Positions 1 to 5,224 of a DNA stretch of 5,224 nt are shown one piece after another. The notes under the pieces were generated by a model. That model saw only the letters and a list, made by a program, of their open reading frames with translations, was not told where the DNA came from and did not search any database. This DNA comes from JAYQPQ01 sp038145405 (GTDB lineage Bacteria; Pseudomonadota; Gammaproteobacteria; Pseudomonadales; GM7GCV1): assembly GCA_038145405.1 (NCBI GenBank), contig JAYQPQ010000087.1, positions 1 to 5,224 on the forward strand. Reading direction: 5' to 3'. A program made the translations under genes and the position numbers. Numbering within the stretch: position 1 is the first letter of the stretch; the number at the start of each line of letters is the position of its first letter.

Positions 1-201
1 ATGGTGGATCAGCCCACCAACTCCAGTAACCGGCGCGATCCCATACCTGGCCATCAGCCCATTATTCCGACCTCAGTGGGCACCCCTGATCTTAGCCGAG
101 TAGAGGAAATTGGCTTTACCGACCTGTTGCCGGGCGGCTGGATTCCTTCTACCAGTCGCGTCAATGCCTGGGCAGTGTTCGGCGTCAGAGTGCCGCGCTA
201 G
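1..201 (+). CDS. Unknown protein, probably C-terminal fragment
   Basis: This frame is open from the first base of the window to a TAG stop and encodes 66 residues. An ATG happens to sit at base 1, but no upstream sequence is available, so a true start cannot be judged and the frame is more likely the tail of a longer gene. The residues are rich in Pro, Gly and Ser and end in a Trp/Val-containing stretch (GGWIPSTSRVNAWAVFGVRV) that could be a final beta strand pair. There is no signal peptide, membrane segment or motif that I recognise. Codon use is compatible with real coding sequence, and an intrinsic terminator begins 13 bases after the stop, which supports a genuine gene end here. The function is unknown. 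It could also be a chance open frame. Confidence 0.42.
   Translation: MVDQPTNSSNRRDPIPGHQPIIPTSVGTPDLSRVEEIGFTDLLPGGWIPSTSRVNAWAVFGVRVPR
58..70 (+). repeat. 13-bp direct repeat, copy 1
   Basis: The sequence CCCATTATTCCGA occurs here, inside the first reading frame, and again exactly at 275-287. The two copies are 217 bases apart and lie on either side of the terminator at 214-242. The flanking bases do not match. It could be a duplication remnant, a binding site or chance. Confidence 0.5.
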
Positions 202-213
202 CTTTCCACTATG

Positions 214-242
214 AAAAAACCCGCCGTTTCGGCGGGTTTTTT
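214..242. terminator. Bidirectional-looking intrinsic terminator
   Basis: A run of six A (214-219) is followed by CCCGCC, the loop GTTTC, GGCGGG and six T (237-242). The six-pair GC stem with a T tract makes a strong rho-independent terminator for the upstream reading frame. The A tract gives the mirror signal on the minus strand, so it could stop transcription from both sides. It separates the first gene from the ABC exporter. Confidence 0.9.
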
Positions 243-274
243 ATTGACCGGCATTTACAGCTAGCGCTCACCGA

Positions 275-287
275 CCCATTATTCCGA
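275..287 (+). repeat. 13-bp direct repeat, copy 2
   Basis: This is an exact second copy of CCCATTATTCCGA, also found at 58-70. Its last five bases overlap the left arm of the inverted repeat at 283-317, in the gene-free stretch before the ABC exporter. Confidence 0.5.
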
Positions 288-317
288 AGCACTGCCTGCG
301 CCTGCCAACACTTCGGA
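283..317. repeat. 7-bp inverted repeat upstream of exporter
   Basis: TCCGAAG (283-289) and CTTCGGA (311-317) are perfect reverse complements separated by 21 bases. The element lies 51 bases before the chosen start of the ABC ATPase gene. It could form an RNA stem-loop in the 5' leader or serve as an operator for a local regulator. There is no T tract after it, so it is not a terminator. No convincing -35/-10 pair could be fixed in 243-367, so its position relative to the exporter promoter is unknown. Confidence 0.4.
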
Positions 318-367
318 TGAAGGACGCAGAAGCTGACCAACGCGCAGGCCTATTTAAGTTGAGTGAA

Positions 368-1159
368 ATGATTGACGTACAGCATCTGGTAAAACGCTAC
401 GGCGACTTTGAAGCAGTTAAGGATGTGAGCTTTAACGTGCCGGAGGGGGAGATCTTTGCCTTCCTCGGACCCAATGGCGCTGGCAAGTCCACCACGATCA
501 AGATGCTCACCACCCTGTTGCGTCCGACCTCTGGCAGGATTGTGATCAACGGCCACGATGCGGCGCGCGACGCCTTCGCCATTCGGCGTTCCTTCGGCAT
601 TGTGTTCCAGGACCCGAGTCTGGATGAGGAGCTAACTGCCTGGGAAAACATGGAGTTCCACGGCGTGCTCTATGACATGCCCCGCGACTTGCGGCACAAA
701 CGTATCGATGAATTGCTGAAGTTCGTCGATTTGCAGGATCGAACGCATAGTCGGGTGCGCGACTTCTCTGGTGGCATGAAGCGCCGCCTAGAAATTGCGC
801 GGGGTTTGATGCATCAACCGAAGATCATTTTCCTTGACGAACCGACCCTGGGACTGGATCCGCAGACCCGTAACCATATGTGGTCCTACCTCAAATCGCT
901 GAATGCCGAGCAGGGCACTACCATATTTTTCACCACCCACTATATGGAAGAGGCGGCCAAGATCGCGCAACGCATCGCTATTATTGATCGAGGCGTGATA
1001 GTTGCGACGGGAACCACGGAAGAACTGAAGGCACAAACCGGGACCGACAGCCTTGAGGCGGCCTTTCTGGAGCTGACCGGAAAAGCCATTCGTGATGAGG
1101 ACAGTAGCAGCCTGGATCGGATTCGCAATATGTCGCGCATGTGGGGGCGCAACCGATGA
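368..1159 (+). CDS. ABC-2 exporter ATP-binding protein, DrrA-like
   Basis: This is the cytoplasmic ATPase of a two-gene ABC exporter, 263 residues with the start at 368. Visible motifs in order are Walker A GPNGAGKS (34-41), Q-loop Gln81, a signature FSGGM (133-137, a common variant of LSGGQ), Walker B IIFLDEP (153-159) with catalytic Glu158, the D-loop LGLD (161-164) and the H-loop His191 in TTHYMEEA. All catalytic residues are present. A longer in-frame start exists at 317, but those 17 extra residues lie outside the fold and have no ribosome site. The 368 start gives the usual MIDVQHLVKRYG beginning, with only a weak GAG upstream. The last roughly 25 residues are a polar tail. The gene ends in an ATGA overlap with the permease gene, so the two are probably translated together. 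By family, such pairs export drugs, antibiotics, lipids or polysaccharides; the substrate here cannot be told. Confidence 0.95.
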   Translation: MIDVQHLVKRYGDFEAVKDVSFNVPEGEIFAFLGPNGAGKSTTIKMLTTLLRPTSGRIVINGHDAARDAFAIRRSFGIVFQDPSLDEELTAWENMEFHGVLYDMPRDLRHKRIDELLKFVDLQDRTHSRVRDFSGGMKRRLEIARGLMHQPKIIFLDEPTLGLDPQTRNHMWSYLKSLNAEQGTTIFFTTHYMEEAAKIAQRIAIIDRGVIVATGTTEELKAQTGTDSLEAAFLELTGKAIRDEDSSSLDRIRNMSRMWGRNR

Positions 1160-1902
1160 AGACCATCTACGTGCTCTGGCTGCGACAAATCAAGCGTTTC
1201 CTGCGGTCGCCGACGCGAATCGTCGGCGCCCTGGGGCAGCCCTTACTTTATTTTCTTGCCATGGGGTTTGGTTTCGGCAGCATATTTCGTCAGGCCGGTG
1301 CCGGAAATTACATCGATTTCCTGGCGCCGGGCATCATGGGCATGGCAATTATCTTCTCGGCGGTTTTCTCCGGCATGGATCTGATCTGGGATCGCCAGTT
1401 CGGTTTTCTGAAGGAGACGTTGGTGGCGCCGGTAAGCCGGTTTAATATCATGCTCGGCCGCATTCTGGGCGGCGCGACTACCGCGGGATGTCAGGGTTTT
1501 ATCGTGATCCTGATAGCCATCCTGGTAGGGTTCCGTCCGCACGATCCCTGGCTACTGCCGTTGGTGTTTTTGGTGGGAGTTCTGGTGGCCTTTCTCTTTG
1601 CCGCCTTTGGCATGCTGCTGGGCACGTTAATGCGGGACATGCAGGGCTTCCCGCTGATTATGAATTTTTTGATCATGCCGATGTTTTTTTTGTCGGGGGC
1701 GATGTTCCCGCTGGACAACGTTCCGACAGCACTTCAGGTAATCGCGCTATTTGATCCGCTTTCCTACGGCGTCGACGCACTGCGCTACTTGCTGACGGGG
1801 GTGACCCATTTCAGTCTAGCACTGGATATTGGCGTCATCGTCGGGCTGTCGATGCTGCTGGTGGTACTGGCCAGCAGCGCTTTTGGACGTATGCAGGTCT
1901 AA
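1156..1902 (+). CDS. ABC-2 type permease, DrrB-like
   Basis: This is the inner-membrane partner of the preceding ATPase, 248 residues. Hydrophobic stretches at about 23-41, 57-74, 105-127, 133-157, 166-186 and 224-243 give the six membrane segments expected of ABC-2 permeases. The cytoplasmic stretch DRQFGFLKETLVAPVSR (79-95) is the conserved coupling region of this family, and the MFPLDNVP segment (183-190) after the fifth helix is also typical. The ATG at 1156 overlaps the ATPase stop (ATGA), and a GGGGG run at 1142-1146 provides a ribosome site at good distance. A GTG at 1141 would add five residues but would have no such site. One permease gene implies a homodimer working with two ATPase subunits. 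The substrate is not determined; a drug, antibiotic or lipid/glycan export role is inferred from the family only. Confidence 0.94.
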   Translation: MKTIYVLWLRQIKRFLRSPTRIVGALGQPLLYFLAMGFGFGSIFRQAGAGNYIDFLAPGIMGMAIIFSAVFSGMDLIWDRQFGFLKETLVAPVSRFNIMLGRILGGATTAGCQGFIVILIAILVGFRPHDPWLLPLVFLVGVLVAFLFAAFGMLLGTLMRDMQGFPLIMNFLIMPMFFLSGAMFPLDNVPTALQVIALFDPLSYGVDALRYLLTGVTHFSLALDIGVIVGLSMLLVVLASSAFGRMQV

Positions 1903-2009
1903 CGCCGACCCTAGTGAGCGCCTCCCCGTTGATTGGTTTCACCGTGGAGCGCCGTTTCCCTTTGGGCAGTTAAACTACTGCACTGCCTTGTATGACCGAC
2001 AAGTCAGAC

Positions 2010-2049
2010 TGCGGCTTGAACGGGTGATGCCAGACATGCGAAAGCCGCA
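2010..2049 (+). other. Stem-loop in exporter 3' region, possible small RNA
   Basis: TGCGGCTT (2010-2017) and AAGCCGCA (2042-2049) form a perfect eight-pair stem around a 24-base loop. It lies 107 bases after the permease stop and 13 bases before the terminator at 2063-2083. Together these look like the 3' half of a small RNA or a stable 3' UTR of the exporter mRNA. I could not identify a good promoter between 1903 and 2009, so a separate transcript is not shown. No Rfam family is recognised. Confidence 0.4.
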
Positions 2050-2062
2050 TTCTCCGCCCCTC

Positions 2063-2083
2063 CCGGGTTGCCCCGGTTTTTTT
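2063..2083 (+). terminator. Intrinsic terminator after ABC exporter operon
   Basis: CCGGG (2063-2067), loop TTGC, CCCGG (2072-2076) and seven T (2077-2083) form a short, GC-rich hairpin with a T tract. It lies about 160 bases past the permease stop and 47 bases ahead of the rimP promoter, so it should separate the exporter from the rimP-nusA-infB operon. Confidence 0.8.
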
Positions 2084-2129
2084 GCTCTGGGGATACTACA
2101 CCAGCATTCAACGGCGGCCAAGCCTCCCC

Positions 2130-2158
2130 TTGACTTGCCCTGCGCTACGTTTTACATT
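2130..2158 (+). promoter_or_regulatory. Sigma-70 promoter for rimP-nusA-infB
   Basis: TTGACT (2130-2135) matches the -35 consensus at five of six positions. After a spacer of exactly 17 bases comes TACATT (2153-2158), four of six for the -10. Transcription would start near 2164-2166. The bases between the -10 and the start (CACGGC) are GC-rich, as is usual for promoters under stringent control by ppGpp and DksA; that control is inferred. The promoter lies just after the exporter terminator and about 125 bases before the rimP start, leaving a leader with several hairpins. Confidence 0.65.
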
Positions 2159-2166
2159 CACGGCCC

Positions 2167-2235
2167 GCGTGGAGCGACTCGCTGTTTCTTCACGCAGAAA
2201 TAACCGGAAAGTTTGCCTTTGAGGCTTTGCGGGTT
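2167..2235 (+). other. Structured 5' leader of rimP mRNA
   Basis: Two stem-loops follow the predicted transcription start. The first pairs GCGTG (2167-2171) with CACGC (2191-2195) and encloses an inner AGCG/CGCT hairpin (2173-2183). The second pairs AACC (2202-2205) with GGTT (2232-2235) around GCCT-TTG-AGGC (2215-2225). A competing pairing is possible: CCCGC (2164-2168) is complementary to GCGGG (2229-2233). The leader could therefore switch between folds before the terminator-like hairpin at 2240-2260. Folding was done by eye, without energies. Confidence 0.4.
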
Positions 2236-2239
2236 CAGG

Positions 2240-2260
2240 TGGGCCAATGGCCCATTTTTT
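2240..2260 (+). terminator. Possible attenuator in the rimP leader
   Basis: TGGGCC (2240-2245), loop AAT and GGCCCA (2249-2254) form a perfect six-pair stem followed directly by six T (2255-2260). This has the form of an intrinsic terminator, yet it lies between the operon promoter and the rimP start codon at 2290, so it would stop transcription early unless bypassed. Premature terminators ahead of rimP are known in enterobacteria (the Rfam rimP leader), and nusA operons are autoregulated, so an attenuation role is reasonable. The three-base loop is tight, which may weaken it. Confidence 0.65.
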
Positions 2261-2289
2261 ATTTGTGTTTGGCGGTAACCTGGCGACCC

Positions 2290-2754
2290 ATGCGAAAAGA
2301 GCAGATTGGCGACCTCCTGCGTCCATCCATTGAGGATCTCGGCTGCCAGTTGTGGGGGCTCGAGCTCCTCAGTCAGGGCCGGCATGCCCTGCTGCGCATC
2401 TTTATCGAGCGCGAGGGCAGCGTCACCCTGGAGGACTGCGAGAAAGTCAGTCGCCAGGTAAGCCTGGTGCTGGATGTGGAAGACCCCATCCAGACTGCCT
2501 ATACCCTGGAGGTGTCCTCGCCCGGCCTGGATCGCCAATTGTTCAGTGCCGATCAGTACCCGGCATACATCGGTGCGAAGCTCAAGGTTCGCCTGCGCAG
2601 CAATTTTGAAGGGCGGCGCAATTTTACCGGCCAGTTGGTCGGGCTGGAGAAGGACGACATGGTTCTGCGGGTTGGCGAGGACGAATTGGTCTTCCCCCTG
2701 GAGAGCGTGGAAAGGGCCAATGTGGTCCCGGAATTTGACGACAATAGCAAGTGA
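2290..2754 (+). CDS. rimP: Ribosome maturation factor RimP
   Basis: RimP is a cytoplasmic factor needed for maturation of the 30S ribosomal subunit. The product is 154 residues, the usual length. The N-terminal alpha/beta domain covers about 1-84 and holds the family hallmark EVSSPGLDRQL (74-84) and the LEDCEKVSRQV helix (48-58). The SH3-like C-terminal domain covers about 85-150. The ATG at 2290 is chosen because it gives the normal RimP beginning (MRKEQIGDLLRPSIEDLG). The frame stays open upstream to a TTG at 2227, but that would make translation run through the terminator-like hairpin at 2240-2260. The ribosome site is weak (GGCGG at 2271-2275 is rather far from the start), so efficient translation may depend on leader folding. 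nusA starts 10 bases after its stop. Confidence 0.96.
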   Translation: MRKEQIGDLLRPSIEDLGCQLWGLELLSQGRHALLRIFIEREGSVTLEDCEKVSRQVSLVLDVEDPIQTAYTLEVSSPGLDRQLFSADQYPAYIGAKLKVRLRSNFEGRRNFTGQLVGLEKDDMVLRVGEDELVFPLESVERANVVPEFDDNSK

Positions 2755-2764
2755 GATAGAGCGC

Positions 2765-4261
2765 ATGTCAAAAGAGATATTGATGGTTGCCGAAGCGGTC
2801 TCCAACGAGAAGGGTGTTCCGCGGGAGATTATTTTTGAGGCAATGGAACAGGCCCTGGCAACGGCTACCCGCAAGCGCTACGACGAGGAAGTGGATGTCC
2901 GCGTCAGCATTAATCCGGCTGATGGCTCTTACAAGACCTTCCGCCGCTGGCAGGTCGTAGACGACAACTTCGAGGAATTCGAATCCGGCATGCACCTCTA
3001 CCTGGATCAGGCCGAGGAGAAGGATGCCAAACTGCAGATCGGCGATTTTTACGAAGAGCCTGTAGAGAATGTCGAATTCGGTCGCATCGCCGCCCAGACG
3101 GCCAAGCAGGTCATCGTGCAGCGCGTGCGCGACGCTGAGCGTGCCCAGGTGGTTGCCCAGTATGTCGATCGCGTTGGCGAACTGGTCAGCGGTACCGTCA
3201 AAAAAGTGACCCGCGATAGCATCATTGTTGATCTCGGTGGCAATGCCGAGGCGATTCTACCGCGCGACCAGCTGGTCGGCCGCGAAGTCTTCCGGGTCAA
3301 CGATCGCGTGCGTGCCGTGCTCAAGGAGATCAGCACCGAGGGCCGCGGGCCGCAGTTGTTGCTGACCCGCTCCGCACCGGAAATGCTGATTCGTCTGTTT
3401 GAACTCGAGGTGCCCGAAATTGCCGAGCAGACCATCGAAATTCGAGCTGCTGCCCGCGATTCTGGCGTGCGTGCCAAGATTGCCGTAAAAACCAACGACG
3501 GACGCATGGATCCGGTCGGCGCCTGCGTCGGCATGCGCGGCGCGCGCGTGCAGGCGGTATCCAATGAGCTGGGTGGCGAGCGCGTCGACATTATTCTGTG
3601 GGACGACAATCCGGCACAGCTGGTGATCAATGCCCTGGCTCCGGCCGAAGTGGAGTCCATCGTCGTCGACGAGGATCGCAACACCATGGATGTTGCCGTC
3701 AACGAGGACAATCTGGCCCAGGCCATTGGCCGCAGCGGCCAGAACGTGCGTCTTGCGTCTGAGCTGACCGGCTGGAACATCAACGTTATGAGCAAGAACG
3801 ACGCTGAAGCCAAGCAACAGCAGGAAAGTGCTTCCTACGTCGGTCTCTTCATGCGCGCACTGGACGTTGATGAAGACGTTGCAGTCGTCCTGGTAGAGGA
3901 GGGCTTTACTACGGTGGAAGAGGTAGCCTATGTCCCTCTGGAAGAACTCGCCAGCATTGAAGGTTTCGATGAAGAAGTCGCCAACGAACTGCGTGCCCGC
4001 GCCAAAGATGCCCTGCTGACCCAGGCGCTGGCTTCTGAAGAAAGTCTCGACGGCGGGGAGCCCGCTGCCGATCTGCTGGGCATGGACGGGATGGACCCAG
4101 ATCTGGCGCAGGCGCTTGCCAAGCGCAATATCTGCACCATGGAAGATCTAGCCGAGCAGGCAGTCGACGACCTGATGGAAATAGAGGGGATGGACGAAGA
4201 GCGTGCAGCCAGTCTGATCATGACAGCTCGCGCCCCCTGGTTCGAAGAGGCCAATTCCTGA
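2765..4261 (+). CDS. nusA: Transcription termination/antitermination factor NusA
   Basis: NusA binds RNA polymerase and nascent RNA, and modulates pausing, intrinsic termination and rRNA antitermination. The product is 498 residues, close to the E. coli protein (495). In order it shows the N-terminal polymerase-binding domain (about 1-130), the S1 domain (about 135-200), KH1 with VGMRGAR (255-261), KH2 with AIGRSGQN (320-327), and two acidic repeats, AR1 (about 360-425) and AR2 (about 435-495). The two acidic repeats place it in the proteobacterial form; in E. coli AR2 binds the alpha-subunit CTD and masks the KH domains. The ATG at 2765 gives the family start MSKEILMVAEAVSNEKG and has a GAGATAGAG stretch upstream. 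The frame is open further upstream only as overlap with rimP. The stop codon lies in the loop of a hairpin shared with the infB leader. Confidence 0.98.
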   Translation: MSKEILMVAEAVSNEKGVPREIIFEAMEQALATATRKRYDEEVDVRVSINPADGSYKTFRRWQVVDDNFEEFESGMHLYLDQAEEKDAKLQIGDFYEEPVENVEFGRIAAQTAKQVIVQRVRDAERAQVVAQYVDRVGELVSGTVKKVTRDSIIVDLGGNAEAILPRDQLVGREVFRVNDRVRAVLKEISTEGRGPQLLLTRSAPEMLIRLFELEVPEIAEQTIEIRAAARDSGVRAKIAVKTNDGRMDPVGACVGMRGARVQAVSNELGGERVDIILWDDNPAQLVINALAPAEVESIVVDEDRNTMDVAVNEDNLAQAIGRSGQNVRLASELTGWNINVMSKNDAEAKQQQESASYVGLFMRALDVDEDVAVVLVEEGFTTVEEVAYVPLEELASIEGFDEEVANELRARAKDALLTQALASEESLDGGEPAADLLGMDGMDPDLAQALAKRNICTMEDLAEQAVDDLMEIEGMDEERAASLIMTARAPWFEEANS

Positions 4262-4269
4262 GAATTGGC
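4250..4269. repeat. Perfect hairpin enclosing the nusA stop codon
   Basis: GCCAATTC (4250-4257) and GAATTGGC (4262-4269) are perfect reverse complements around the four-base loop CTGA, and the TGA (4259-4261) is the nusA stop codon. No T tract follows on either strand, so it is not an intrinsic terminator. It ends 9 bases before the infB ribosome site (AGAGAG, 4279-4284). Ribosomes finishing nusA would melt it, so it could affect coupling to infB, or act as an RNA processing or stability element. Confidence 0.7.
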
Positions 4270-4289
4270 AAAACGAATAGAGAGATAGC

Positions 4290-5224
4290 ATGGCTCAAGT
4301 AACGGTAAGTGAACTCGCGAAAGTGGTAGGGGCGTCCGAAGAACGTCTGCTCAAGCAGATGCAGGAGGCCGGCCTCAAACACGAGAAAGCCAGTGACACT
4401 GTGTCCGATGAAGAAAAGCAGACCCTGCTGGCCTACCTGAAGAGCCTGCATGGCAAAGGTGATGCGGAGCCGCGCAAGATTACCTTGACCCGCAAAAAAG
4501 TCGAGACGCTGCGCACTGGTGCCAGCGGCGGTGGTCGCAAGACGGTGAGTGTGGAGGTGCGCAAGAAGCGTACCTATGTGAAGCGTACGGCCGAGGAAAT
4601 CGCCGCTCAGGCCGAAGCCGAAAAAGCGGCGCAGGCCATCTCTGGTGTGAGCGAAAAGTCGTCCACCAGCAGTCGTGCCATCGATGACGTGGAAGCCAAG
4701 CGCATTGCCGCGCTGGAAGCCCGACGCCGTGCCGAAGAGGAAGAAAAAGAGCGCATTGCCGAAGAGGGCAGAGTGCGCCGTGAAGAAGAGCAAAAACGTC
4801 GCGATCGCCACGATCAAGCGCGCCGTAAGCGCGATGAATCTGCGGTCGCCCCGGTCATTGAGCCAGTTGTTGATCCGGCGGGCGCTCCCGTGCGTCGCGA
4901 TGCACTGGTAGATGACGACGAGAAGCCGAAGAAGAAAAAGGCCGGCAAATCCAAGGGACATAACCCGGTTGTCGATTCCGAAGACAAGGAATGGCACAAG
5001 CATTCGCATCGCCCGCAGGACTTCGACCTGCATGAGGAAGACGAGACCGAGGAACAGAAACGCCTGCGCTTAACCAGCGCCATGAAAGCGGTGCGGATCG
5101 AGAACAAGCATGTTTTCCGCAAGCCCACCAGCAAGGTCGTCAATGAAGTCGAGATTCCGGAAACGATCAGCGTGGGCGAACTGGCCCAGCGCATGGCCGT
5201 CAAATCCGGCGAGGTGATCAAAGC
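4290..5224 (+). CDS. infB: Translation initiation factor IF2, N-terminal part
   Basis: IF2 is the GTPase that brings initiator fMet-tRNA to the 30S subunit and promotes subunit joining. Only the first 311 codons are present; the frame runs off the window. The first IF2_N module covers about 1-51 (VTVSELAKVVGASEERLLKQ), and the IF2-associated stretch about 62-100 ends in VEVRKKRTYVKR. A highly charged Glu/Arg/Lys linker (about 101-270) includes a probable helix at 133-182 and a KKKK patch (214-217). The second IF2_N module begins at about 285 (EVEIPETISVGELAQRMAVK). The linker is shorter than the E. coli one. The G domain and the fMet-tRNA-binding domain lie beyond the window. The ATG at 4290 is supported by AGAGAG at 4279-4284. 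The gene follows nusA by 28 bases in the same operon. I saw no in-frame evidence for the shorter IF2 forms that E. coli makes from internal starts. Confidence 0.97.
   Translation, partial: MAQVTVSELAKVVGASEERLLKQMQEAGLKHEKASDTVSDEEKQTLLAYLKSLHGKGDAEPRKITLTRKKVETLRTGASGGGRKTVSVEVRKKRTYVKRTAEEIAAQAEAEKAAQAISGVSEKSSTSSRAIDDVEAKRIAALEARRRAEEEEKERIAEEGRVRREEEQKRRDRHDQARRKRDESAVAPVIEPVVDPAGAPVRRDALVDDDEKPKKKKAGKSKGHNPVVDSEDKEWHKHSHRPQDFDLHEEDETEEQKRLRLTSAMKAVRIENKHVFRKPTSKVVNEVEIPETISVGELAQRMAVKSGEVIK

Noticed and set aside
317..367. Alternative upstream start for the ABC ATPase at 317
   Set aside because: The added 17 residues precede the normal beginning of the fold, the start has no ribosome site, and the codon overlaps the arm of an inverted repeat.
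1943..2176. Shared 9-mer CGTGGAGCG at 1943-1951 and 2168-2176
   Set aside because: Too short to be significant in GC-rich DNA, and the flanks do not align well.
2231..2254. GGGTTCAGG stretch considered as the T-arm of a tRNA before rimP
   Set aside because: A metY-like tRNA is expected here in some relatives, but no acceptor stem, anticodon arm or proper GTTCGAATC-type T-arm could be fitted.
2158..2874. Minus-strand open frame (238 residues) across the rimP leader, rimP and the nusA start
   Set aside because: It covers the rimP promoter-leader region and conserved coding sequence on the other strand, has no domain I recognise and no sensible start context.
3049..3813. Long minus-strand open frame (254 residues) opposite nusA
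   Set aside because: It is antisense to the well-conserved nusA coding sequence, its composition is Ser/Thr/Arg-rich as expected of a shadow of GC-rich coding DNA, and it has no recognisable domain.
4218..5033. Long minus-strand open frame (271 residues) opposite the nusA end and infB
   Set aside because: It lies antisense to the conserved nusA and infB reading frames; its Leu/Phe/His-rich composition is the mirror of the Glu/Lys-rich IF2 linker and does not suggest a real membrane protein.

Overview
The window looks like the chromosome of a gammaproteobacterium with moderately high GC. The best evidence is the rimP-nusA-infB cluster. Its NusA is very close to the E. coli type: it has the KH core and two C-terminal acidic repeats, and the IF2 has two IF2_N modules. 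I cannot name the genus from sequence reading alone; a marine or Cellvibrionales-like lineage is only an impression.

Layout. Bases 1-201 are the 3' end (or all) of a short reading frame of unknown function, closed by a strong, nearly symmetrical intrinsic terminator (214-242). Bases 243-367 hold no gene, but carry a 7-bp inverted repeat and the second copy of a 13-bp direct repeat. Bases 368-1902 encode a two-gene ABC exporter of the DrrA/DrrB (ABC-2) type, an ATPase and a permease joined by an ATGA overlap. Bases 1903-2289 contain no protein gene and no recognisable tRNA. This gap holds an 8-bp stem-loop followed by an intrinsic terminator (2063-2083), then a good sigma-70 promoter (2130-2158), then a structured leader ending in a second terminator-like hairpin (2240-2260) just ahead of rimP.

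From 2290 to the right edge runs the conserved operon rimP (30S maturation), nusA (transcription elongation, termination and antitermination) and infB (translation initiation factor IF2, cut off by the window end). The nusA stop codon lies in the loop of a perfect 8-bp hairpin that spans the nusA/infB junction.

How it works together. The exporter and the rimP operon look like separate transcription units, divided by the terminator at 2063-2083. The rimP operon links ribosome maturation, transcription elongation and translation initiation. The promoter plus a possible attenuator suggests control by early termination, which would fit the known autoregulation of nusA operons. I see no evidence of a wholly new system. 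The points most worth a second look are the leader attenuator, the stop-codon hairpin, and the exporter occupying the place where secG and tRNA genes usually precede rimP.
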